33,135 nt of DNA from JBDHRG01 sp039807445 (GTDB lineage: Bacteria > Pseudomonadota > Gammaproteobacteria > Competibacterales > Competibacteraceae). The notes below the pieces were generated by a model. That model was not told the DNA's origin, did no database searches, and saw only the letters and a program-made list of their open reading frames with translations. Position 1 is the stretch's first letter. Every line of letters starts with the position of its first letter. Positions 1-6,230 of the stretch are shown piece by piece. The stretch covers positions 1 through 33,135 of the forward strand of contig JBDHRG010000018.1 in assembly GCA_039807445.1 (NCBI GenBank). Direction: 5' to 3'. The position numbers and the translations under genes are program-made.

Positions 1-40
1 TCGTCATCGTCTGCGTGCCGCGTTCTGTGTGCTGACCACT

Positions 41-122
41 GTAGGGTGAGCAAGCGCTCCGCGCTTGCCCACCACGCTGGCGGACCGACGGCGATGGTGG
101 GCAGCCGAGCTGCCCACCCTAC
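41..122. repeat. REP-like double-hairpin intergenic element
   Basis: The element is framed by the inverted termini GTAGGGTG (41-48) and CACCCTAC (115-122). Inside are two hairpins: GCAAGCGC/GCGCTTGC at 50-57 and 61-68, and GGTGGGCAGC/GCTGCCCACC at 96-105 and 109-118. This two-hairpin layout with GTAGGGTGGGC-type ends is a common bacterial REP/BIME arrangement. It lies just past the zwf stop codon, where it could protect or end the zwf transcript. No T-run is present, so a classical terminator is less likely. Only one copy is visible in the window, so its repetitive nature is inferred. Confidence 0.6.
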
Positions 123-140
123 ATTTCACGGGTGGAGTTC

Positions 141-1598
141 CTAGATTTCCTCGTGCCAGGCGAAGCCGTCGCGGCTGATCAGCGCGGTCGACGCGGCCGG
201 GCCCCAGGTGCCGGCGGTGTAAGCTTTCGGCCGTTCGCCGCTCGCTTCCCAGGCGTGCAGGATGGGCTCGACCCAACTCCAGGCGGCTTCGAGCTCGTCG
301 CGGCGCATGAACAGCGCGAGGCGCCCGTGGATCACGTCGGTCAAGAGGCGCTCGTAGGCCTGGATCGGGCGCGTCTTGAAGGTCTCGGCGAACGCCAGGT
401 TCAGGTTCACCGGGCGCAGCCGCATCTCGTCGCCGGGCTGCTTGGCCATCAGGTCCAGGCGCAGACCTTCGTCGGGCTGCAGCCGGATCACCAGGCGGTT
501 GGGGGTGTTCGACACCGCCGGGTACAGCGACATCGGCATGTCGCGGAAGTACAGCGCGATCTCGGCGACGCCTTCCTGCAGGCGCTTGCCGGTGCGCAGG
601 TAGAACGGCGTCCCGGCCCAGCGCCAGTTGGTGATCTCGGCCTTCAGCGCGACGAAGGTCTCGGTGGCGCTGTCGGGGGCGATGCCGGCCTCCTCGAGGT
701 AGCCCGGCACCGGGCGTCCACCGACCGCCCCGGCGCGGTACTGGCCGCGCACGCTGTTGCGCGCCACCTCGTGCCCGGCCAGCGGGCGCAGCGAGCGCAG
801 GATCTTGAGCTTTTCGTCGCGGACCGCGTCGGCGTCGGTGCTCGCCGGCGGCTCCATCGCGACGATGCACAGCAGCTGCAGCAGATGGTTCTGGATCATG
901 TCGCGCATCGCGCCGGCGCGGTCGTAGAACTCGCCGCGGCCTTCGACGCCGAGCTGCTCGGCGACCGTGATCTGCACGTGGCTGACCCAGGTACGGCGCC
1001 ACAGCGGCTCGAAGATCGAGTTGCCGAAGCGCAGCGCCATCAGGTTCTGCACCGTCTCCTTACCGAGGTAGTGGTCGATACGGTAGATCTGTTGCTCGGC
1101 GAACACCGCGCCGACCACTTCGTTGATCTCGCGCGCCGAGGCGAGGTCGTGGCCGAGCGGCTTCTCCAGCACCACGCGCGTCGTGCCGCTCACCAGCCCG
1201 GCGCGCGCCAGACCCTGGCAGATCGCGGCGAACAGCGTCGGCGCGGTCGACAGGTAGAACACGCGCACGCGCGAGGCGTCGTAGCCGAGCTTCTCGGCGA
1301 GCAGTTCGTAGTCGTCGGCGACGTTGGCGTCGACCTTCAGGTAGTCGAGCCGCGCGGCGAAGGCTTCCCAGTCGCGCTCGCTGAAGTGCGCGGCACCGAC
1401 GTACTCGCGCGCGCTCTCGAGCGCGCGCTCGATGAAGGTTTCGCGCGACATCTCGGGGCGCGAGACGGCGAGGATGCGGCCGTCGGCGTGCAGCTGGCCG
1501 TCGCGGTGGCGGTGGTACAGCGCCGGCAGAAGCTTGCGCATGGCCAGATCGCCGCTGCCGCCGAAGATGATCATGTCGAAGGGCGGGGTGGTGTGCAC
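141..1598 (-). CDS. zwf: Glucose-6-phosphate 1-dehydrogenase
   Basis: Oxidises glucose 6-phosphate to 6-phosphogluconolactone with NAD(P)+, feeding the ED and pentose phosphate routes in the cytoplasm. The N-terminus has the nucleotide-binding motif IFGGSGDLAMRKLLPALY, and the active-site signature RIDHYLGKETVQNL contains the substrate-binding Lys and catalytic His. The length of about 485 residues is normal for the family. I place the start at GTG 1598 (VHTTPPFDMIIFGG), because family members begin a few residues before IFGG and a weak purine-rich stretch (GAGACGAGA) precedes it. An ATG at 1625 would add nine atypical residues and starts only 12 bp from a HexR operator. Zwf is divergent from edd, and the shared control region holds two HexR boxes, so derepression by the ED intermediate KDPG is expected. 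Downstream, pgl is not next to it within the window; a REP-like element follows instead. Confidence 0.96.
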   Translation of the reverse strand: MHTTPPFDMIIFGGSGDLAMRKLLPALYHRHRDGQLHADGRILAVSRPEMSRETFIERALESAREYVGAAHFSERDWEAFAARLDYLKVDANVADDYELLAEKLGYDASRVRVFYLSTAPTLFAAICQGLARAGLVSGTTRVVLEKPLGHDLASAREINEVVGAVFAEQQIYRIDHYLGKETVQNLMALRFGNSIFEPLWRRTWVSHVQITVAEQLGVEGRGEFYDRAGAMRDMIQNHLLQLLCIVAMEPPASTDADAVRDEKLKILRSLRPLAGHEVARNSVRGQYRAGAVGGRPVPGYLEEAGIAPDSATETFVALKAEITNWRWAGTPFYLRTGKRLQEGVAEIALYFRDMPMSLYPAVSNTPNRLVIRLQPDEGLRLDLMAKQPGDEMRLRPVNLNLAFAETFKTRPIQAYERLLTDVIHGRLALFMRRDELEAAWSWVEPILHAWEASGERPKAYTAGTWGPAASTALISRDGFAWHEEI

Positions 1599-1637
1599 GG
1601 TTCGGTCTCGTCTCGTCGGAACCATCGGTGGCGAGAA

Positions 1638-1652
1638 TGTAGCAATACTACA
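1638..1652. promoter_or_regulatory. HexR-type operator, zwf side
   Basis: TGTAGCAATACTACA is a 15-bp palindrome with perfect 5-bp arms (TGTAG/CTACA). It resembles the known HexR consensus TGTARTWWWAYTACA, with deviations in the central positions. It lies 39 bp upstream of the preferred zwf GTG start. Read on the minus strand, a TAGTAT hexamer (1650-1645) inside it could be the zwf -10 element, although no good -35 is seen. HexR is an RpiR/SIS-family repressor released by KDPG; its gene is not in this window. Confidence 0.8.
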
Positions 1653-1783
1653 TGGCGAAGTGAAGCCCCCGACGCGATTCCGGTCGAATATTTCCAGCCA
1701 TTACTGCCCGTCATTACTGATCGTTTAAACTAGCGACGGCGGGGCGGGCGCAACGGAGATGACGAAAGGACTTCCGCTTTTTA

Positions 1784-1798
1784 TGTAGTTTGACTACA
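1784..1798. promoter_or_regulatory. HexR-type operator, edd side
   Basis: TGTAGTTTGACTACA fits the HexR consensus TGTARTWWWAYTACA at all but one central position. It ends 28 bp before the edd start codon. It overlaps a good -10 hexamer, TACAAT (1795-1800), so bound repressor would block RNA polymerase. Together with the box at 1638-1652 it makes a two-operator divergent control region for zwf and the edd operon. Confidence 0.88.
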
Positions 1799-1800
1799 AT
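1795..1800 (+). promoter_or_regulatory. Candidate -10 element of the edd-eda-glk operon
   Basis: TACAAT matches the sigma-70 -10 consensus at five of six positions and is 26 bp from the edd ATG. The hexamer 17 bp upstream (TTCCGC, 1772-1777) is a poor -35, so an activator may be needed. The last four bases of the HexR box lie within it. Confidence 0.55.
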
Positions 1801-1826
1801 TCGACCGAACCTCCGAGGGAGCCCCG

Positions 1827-3650
1827 ATGAGCCTGCACGCCCGCATCCAGACCGTCACCGAGCGCATCCGCAAGCGCAGCCAGGCGACGCGTTCAGCCTA
1901 CCTCGCCCGGCTCGACGCCGCGGTCGCGCGGGGTCCGAAGCGACGTCACCTGTCGTGCACCAATCTCGCCCACGGTTTCGCCGCCTGCCCGGCGTCCGAC
2001 AAGGCGGCGCTGCGCGCCGGAGCGCAGCCGAACATCGCGATCGTGTCTTCGTACAACGACATGCTGTCGGCGCACCAGCCGCTCGAGCGCTTCCCCGAAC
2101 TGATCAAGGCCGCGGCGCGCGAAGCCGGTGCGGTGGCGCAGTTCGCCGGCGGCGTGCCGGCGATGTGCGATGGCGTCACCCAGGGCCAGCCCGGCATGGA
2201 GCTGAGCCTGTTCTCGCGCGACGTGATCGCGATGGGGACCGCGGTCGCCCTCAGCCACGACATGTTCGATGCGGCGCTGTGCCTGGGCGTGTGCGACAAG
2301 ATCGTGCCGGGGCTGTTGATCGGTGCGCTGCACTACGGCCACCTGCCGACGGTCTTCGTGCCGGGCGGACCGATGAGCTCCGGCCTGCCCAACGACGAGA
2401 AGGCGCGCGTGCGCAACCTGTACGAGCAGGGGCTGGTCGACCGCGATGCGCTGCTCGAAACCGAATCGAAGTCGTACCACGGCCCCGGCACCTGCACCTT
2501 CTACGGCACCGCCAACAGCAACCAGATGCTGATGGAGGTGATGGGGCTGCACTTGCCGGGCAGCGCCTTCGTCCACCCGAACACCGAGCTGCGCGACGCG
2601 CTGACCGCTGCGGCGGCGAAGCGCGCCGCGGCGATCACCGCGCTCGGCGACGAGTTCATCCCGGTCGGGCGCGTGATCGACGAGCGCGCGGTCGTCAACG
2701 GCATCGTCGGCCTGCTCGCCACCGGCGGATCGACCAACCACACGATGCACCTGGTCGCGATCGCGCGCGCCGCCGGGATCAGGATCGACTGGAACGATTT
2801 CAGTGATCTGTCGGACGTGGTGCCGCTGCTGGCGCGCGTCTACCCCAACGGCAAGGCCGACGTGAACCACTTCCACGCCGCCGGCGGCATGGGCTACCTG
2901 ATCCGCGAGCTGCTCGACGCCGGGCTGCTGCACGAAGACGTGCTGACGGTGGCGGGGCAGGGCTTGCGCCGCTACGCCGACGAACCCTGGCTCGATGCCG
3001 GCCGGCTGGCCTGGCGCGAGGCTCCCGGGACGAGCGGCGACGACACGGTGCTGCGCCCGGCCGCCGCGCCCTTCAGCGCCGACGGCGGCTTGAAGCTGCT
3101 GACCGGCAACCTCGGCCGCTCGGTGATCAAGGTTTCGGCGGTCAAGTCCGAGCACCGCGTGGTCGAGGCGCCGGTGCAAGTCTTCGACGACCAGGATGCC
3201 GTGGTCGCCGCGTTCAAGGCCGGCGAGCTCGACCGCGACGTGGTCGTGGTGGTGCGCTTCCAGGGGCCGCGCGCCAACGGCATGCCCGAGCTGCACAAGC
3301 TGACGCCGGCGCTGTCGGTGCTGCAGGAGCGCGGCTTCAGCGTCGCGCTGCTGACCGACGGGCGCATGTCCGGCGCCTCGGGCAAGGTGCCGGCGGCGAT
3401 CCACGTGACCCCCGAGGCGCTCGCCGGCGGGCCGATCGCGAAGTTGCGTGACGGCGACCGGGTGCGGCTCGATGCCGAGGCCGGCACGCTCGAGGCGCTG
3501 GTCGACCCGGGCGAATGGGGCGCGCGCGAGGCCGTGCGCGCCGACCTGTCGCGCAACGCGCACGGCTTCGGCCGCGAGCTGTTCACCGGCTTCCGGCGGC
3601 TCGCCGCCAGCGCCGAAGAAGGCGCGCTGAGCTTCCCGGTTGAAGATTGA
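1827..3650 (+). CDS. edd: Phosphogluconate dehydratase (6-phosphogluconate dehydratase)
   Basis: Dehydrates 6-phosphogluconate to 2-keto-3-deoxy-6-phosphogluconate (KDPG), the first dedicated ED step, in the cytoplasm. It belongs to the IlvD/Edd Fe-S dehydratase family. The signatures are visible: CDGVTQGQPGMELSL with Cys114, LCLGVCDKIVPG with Cys156, GTCTFYGTANSNQM with Cys223, and near the C-terminus DGRMSGASGKVPAAIHV. At 607 residues it has the usual Edd length. The start ATG has a GAGGGA ribosome site at 1815-1820. It is the first gene of an edd-eda-glk-regulator operon controlled by the HexR box just upstream. Family members carry an oxygen-sensitive Fe-S cluster. Dihydroxy-acid dehydratase is the alternative, but linkage with eda and glk settles the call. 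Confidence 0.97.
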   Translation: MSLHARIQTVTERIRKRSQATRSAYLARLDAAVARGPKRRHLSCTNLAHGFAACPASDKAALRAGAQPNIAIVSSYNDMLSAHQPLERFPELIKAAAREAGAVAQFAGGVPAMCDGVTQGQPGMELSLFSRDVIAMGTAVALSHDMFDAALCLGVCDKIVPGLLIGALHYGHLPTVFVPGGPMSSGLPNDEKARVRNLYEQGLVDRDALLETESKSYHGPGTCTFYGTANSNQMLMEVMGLHLPGSAFVHPNTELRDALTAAAAKRAAAITALGDEFIPVGRVIDERAVVNGIVGLLATGGSTNHTMHLVAIARAAGIRIDWNDFSDLSDVVPLLARVYPNGKADVNHFHAAGGMGYLIRELLDAGLLHEDVLTVAGQGLRRYADEPWLDAGRLAWREAPGTSGDDTVLRPAAAPFSADGGLKLLTGNLGRSVIKVSAVKSEHRVVEAPVQVFDDQDAVVAAFKAGELDRDVVVVVRFQGPRANGMPELHKLTPALSVLQERGFSVALLTDGRMSGASGKVPAAIHVTPEALAGGPIAKLRDGDRVRLDAEAGTLEALVDPGEWGAREAVRADLSRNAHGFGRELFTGFRRLAASAEEGALSFPVED

Positions 3651-3680
3651 TACCGATTTGCGTTGGATGACCCGCCCGTT

Positions 3681-3703
3681 CCCTCCCCCTTGATGGGGGA
3701 GGG
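3681..3703. repeat. GC-rich intercistronic hairpin between edd and eda
   Basis: CCCTCCCCC (3681-3689) and GGGGGAGGG (3695-3703) form a perfect 9-bp stem with the loop TTGAT. The rest of the 165-bp edd-eda gap is similarly biased. It has G-rich then C-rich runs to about 3785, including a second imperfect fold of C-tracts at 3747-3765 against GGGGGCGGGG at 3771-3780. The core resembles the hairpins at 12622-12647 and 25496-25519, so this looks like one dispersed element family lodged inside operons. Confidence 0.7.
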
Positions 3704-3815
3704 CGAGGGTGGGGGCGAGAAGGCCGCTGCACCGCCGCGGTGTACTCCCCACCCCACCCTTCCCCGCAAAGGGGGCGGGGGTAAAAGGCTTGACATACAA
3801 ACACGAGGAATACGC

Positions 3816-4433
3816 ATGGACATCCGAACCATCATGGGTCTGGCGCCGGTGATCCCGGTGCTGGTGATCGGCGAAACCGAGCAGGCGGTGCCGCTGGCGC
3901 GCGCGCTGGTCGACGGCGGCTTGCCGGTGCTCGAGGTGACGCTGCGCACCGAGGCCGCGTTCGAGGCGGTCGAGCGCATCGCCGCCGAGGTCGAGGGCGC
4001 CGTGGTCGGCGTCGGCACCGTGCGCAGCGCCGCGGACCTCGAGCGCGCCAAGGCGCTCGGTGCGCGCTTCGCGGTGAGCCCGGGCTTGACCGATGCGCTG
4101 GCGCGCGCCGCGCAAGTCACCGGGCTGCCGCTGCTGCCGGGGGTGATGACGCCGTCGGAGGCGATGGCGGCGGCGGAAGCCGGCTTCTCGGCGCTGAAGC
4201 TGTTCCCGGCGGCGCAGGCCGGCGGCATCGGCATGCTCAAGGCGCTGCGCGGGCCGTTCCCGGAGCTGGTGTTCTGCCCGACCGGCGGCATCGGCGCCGA
4301 CACCTTCCGCGACTTCCTGACACTGCCGAACGTCGCCTGTGTCGGCGGCTCGTGGGTGGCGCCGGCCGAAGCGGTCCGCTTCGGCGACTGGGCGCGGATC
4401 ACGCGCCTGGCGCGCGAAGCTTCAGTGCGCTGA
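3816..4433 (+). CDS. eda: KDPG/KHG aldolase (2-dehydro-3-deoxyphosphogluconate aldolase)
   Basis: Splits KDPG into pyruvate and glyceraldehyde 3-phosphate, the second ED step. It is a class I Schiff-base aldolase with a TIM-barrel fold. Visible residues are Glu40 and Arg44 in LEVTLRT, matching the catalytic Glu45/Arg49 of E. coli Eda, and the Schiff-base Lys128 in FSALKLFPAAQAGG. The length of 205 residues is typical. I chose ATG 3816 because it has GAGGAA at 3805-3810 and the product then begins MDIRTIMGLAPVIPV, as homologues do. The frame stays open upstream to 3663, but that part would encode only the translated GC-rich repeat. It is third in function but second in order in the operon; glk follows after 16 bp. 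Confidence 0.95.
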   Translation: MDIRTIMGLAPVIPVLVIGETEQAVPLARALVDGGLPVLEVTLRTEAAFEAVERIAAEVEGAVVGVGTVRSAADLERAKALGARFAVSPGLTDALARAAQVTGLPLLPGVMTPSEAMAAAEAGFSALKLFPAAQAGGIGMLKALRGPFPELVFCPTGGIGADTFRDFLTLPNVACVGGSWVAPAEAVRFGDWARITRLAREASVR

Positions 4434-4449
4434 CCCCGGTCCGAGCGCC

Positions 4450-5433
4450 ATGCCACTCGCTCCGATCTCCCCCGACGCCCCGGCGCTGATCGCCGACATC
4501 GGCGGCACCAACGCCCGCTTCGCGCTGCTGACCGAGCCCGGCGGTGCGCCGCACGCAATGCGCACACTGGCGTGCGCCGACCACACCGACATCGCCGCCG
4601 CGATCGAGGCCTACCTCGGCGGGACCGCGACGCCGCGCCCGGCGCGCGCGGTGATCGCGATCGCCAATCCGGTCACCGGCGACCGGGTGCGGATGACCAA
4701 TCACCACTGGTGCTTTTCGATCGAGGCGACGCGCCGGCGGCTGGGCCTGGAGCGCCTGCGCGTGCTCAACGACTTCACCGCGCTGGCGCTGGCGCTGGCG
4801 CACCTGGGCCCGGCCGAGCGGCTCCAGGTCGGCGGCGGCGTTGCGCTCGCGCGTGCGCCGATGGCGCTGATCGGCCCCGGCACCGGGCTCGGCGTGTCCG
4901 GGCTGCTGCCGGCAGGCGAGCGCGGCTGGGTGGCGCTCGCCGGCGAGGGCGGGCACGTCAACTTCAGCCCGGCCGACGATTTCGAGATCGAGATCCTGCG
5001 CCATGCGCGGCGCCGCTTCGCGCACGTCTCGGCCGAGCGGCTGATCTCGGGCAGCCTGGGCCTGCCGAACCTGTACCTGGCGGTCGCCGAGCTCGCCGGC
5101 GCGGTGCCCGAAGACCTGGCCCCGGCCGAGATCACCGCCCGCGCGCTCGCCGGGCGCTGCCCGCACTGCGCGCGCGCGCTCGAGGTGTTCTGCGCGATGC
5201 TCGGCACCGCCGCCGCCGACCTGGCGCTGACGCTCGGCGCGCAGGGCGGGGTGTACATCGGCGGCGGCATCGTGCCGCGCTTCCCCGAGTTCTTCGCCCG
5301 CTCGGGCTTCCGCGCCCGCTTCGAAGACAAGGGCCGCCTCGGCGACTACCTGCGCGCGATCCCGACCTTCGTGATCACCGCCGCCAACCCGGCGCTGCTC
5401 GGCGCGGCGGCGGTGGCGGCGGAGCTCGAGTGA
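4450..5433 (+). CDS. glk: Glucokinase
   Basis: Phosphorylates glucose with ATP in the cytoplasm, so that ABC- or symporter-imported glucose can enter Zwf. It is of the E. coli Glk type: the phosphate-binding motif IADIGGTNARFAL lies at residues 14-26, followed by LNDFTALALAL with the catalytic Asp, GPGTGLGVSGLL, EGGHVNFSP, and GGVYIGGGIVPRF near the C-terminus. The length of 327 residues is close to the 321 of E. coli. The ATG at 4450 is chosen because the conserved motif then starts 14 residues in. The frame is open upstream into eda without a plausible product. The ribosome site is weak (CCGAG), so translational coupling to eda across 16 bp is likely. Confidence 0.95.
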   Translation: MPLAPISPDAPALIADIGGTNARFALLTEPGGAPHAMRTLACADHTDIAAAIEAYLGGTATPRPARAVIAIANPVTGDRVRMTNHHWCFSIEATRRRLGLERLRVLNDFTALALALAHLGPAERLQVGGGVALARAPMALIGPGTGLGVSGLLPAGERGWVALAGEGGHVNFSPADDFEIEILRHARRRFAHVSAERLISGSLGLPNLYLAVAELAGAVPEDLAPAEITARALAGRCPHCARALEVFCAMLGTAAADLALTLGAQGGVYIGGGIVPRFPEFFARSGFRARFEDKGRLGDYLRAIPTFVITAANPALLGAAAVAAELE

Positions 5434-5463
5434 CGCGCCGCGGCGGCGTGCGCATGCGCGTGC

Positions 5464-5490
5464 TATAAGCCCGGACAGTCGGACTGCCGG
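5464..5490 (+). promoter_or_regulatory. Possible internal promoter and inverted repeat ahead of the response regulator
   Basis: The 68-bp gap after glk contains TATAAG (5464-5469), a fair -10 hexamer, but no convincing -35. It is followed by an inverted repeat at 5471-5490 (CCGGACAGTC then GGACTGCCGG) directly in front of the ribosome site. This could give the regulator its own promoter and an autoregulatory or attenuating site. Evidence is positional only. Confidence 0.3.
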
Positions 5491-5501
5491 GAGGAGGCGC
5501 C

Positions 5502-6230
5502 GTGAAGTCGGGCTCGATTCTGGTCGTCGACGATGATCCCGGCATCCTCGATCTGCTCGCCGACTTCCTCGGCGAGCACGGCTGGCGCATCGCCACCGCG
5601 CGCAGCGGCACCGAGATGCGCCGCTGCCTCGAGGCGGAAACGCCCGAGCTGGTGGTGCTCGACGTCAAGCTGCCCGGCGAGGACGGGCTCGGCCTGATCG
5701 CGCAGATCCGCCAGCGTCAGCCGGGCTTGCCGGTGATCATGCTGACCAGCCTCGGCACCGAGGTCGACCGCATCGTCGGGCTCGAGCTCGGCGCCGACGA
5801 CTACCTCGCCAAACCGTTCAACCCGCGCGAGCTGCTGGCGCGGATCCGCGCGGTGCTGCGCCGCGCCCAGCCCGTGGCCGCCGCGGAGGCGGAAACGCCT
5901 GCCGGCGGCGGCGAGCGGCTGCGCTTCGAGGGCTGGTCGCTCGACCTCGGCCGGCGCCAGCTGCACGCCCCGGATGGCGAACCGGTCGGGCTGACGCACG
6001 GCGAGTTCAAGCTGCTCGAAGCCTTCCTGCGCGCCCCGAACCGCGTGCTCAGCCGCGACACCCTGCTCGAGATGACCCACCTCGGCGAAGCCGACGTGTT
6101 CGATCGCACGATCGACGTGCTGGTGCTGCGGCTGCGGCGCAAGATCGAACCCAACCCGCGCCAGCCGACGCTGATCCGCACCGAGCGCGGCGTCGGCTAC
6201 GTGTTCGCGGCGAACGTCACGCGGGGCTGA
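5502..6230 (+). CDS. OmpR-family response regulator downstream of glk
   Basis: A 242-residue two-domain regulator. The N-terminal receiver has the acidic pocket Asp10/Asp11, phospho-acceptor Asp54 in VVLDVKLPGEDG, Thr82 and Lys104 in LAKPFNPREL. The C-terminal winged helix (about 140-240) ends in the usual RTERGVGYVFA. The start is GTG 5502 with a strong GGGAGGAG ribosome site at 5489-5496. In Pseudomonas the regulator GltR sits right after edd-glk and controls glucose transport, so a GltR-like role is plausible here. Its 3' end overlaps the convergent hybrid kinase at 6217-8808 by 14 bp, which makes that kinase a candidate partner. It is a paralogue of the regulator at 26990-27721, sharing the stretch GLELGADDYLAKPFNPRELL. 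Confidence 0.93.
   Translation: MKSGSILVVDDDPGILDLLADFLGEHGWRIATARSGTEMRRCLEAETPELVVLDVKLPGEDGLGLIAQIRQRQPGLPVIMLTSLGTEVDRIVGLELGADDYLAKPFNPRELLARIRAVLRRAQPVAAAEAETPAGGGERLRFEGWSLDLGRRQLHAPDGEPVGLTHGEFKLLEAFLRAPNRVLSRDTLLEMTHLGEADVFDRTIDVLVLRLRRKIEPNPRQPTLIRTERGVGYVFAANVTRG

Noticed and set aside
132..1733. Long open frame on the plus strand opposite zwf
   Set aside because: It is a GC-skew shadow of zwf: His/Arg/Gln/Val-rich product, no family motif, no ribosome site, and it runs through the zwf promoter and a HexR box.
3660..3815. Repeat-rich gap as a CRISPR array
   Set aside because: G- and C-runs form dyads; there are no regularly spaced identical repeats and no cas genes.
1893..4115. 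740-codon open frame on the minus strand opposite edd and eda
   Set aside because: Product is Arg/His/Gln-rich without motifs and spans two well-supported genes and the repeat between them.
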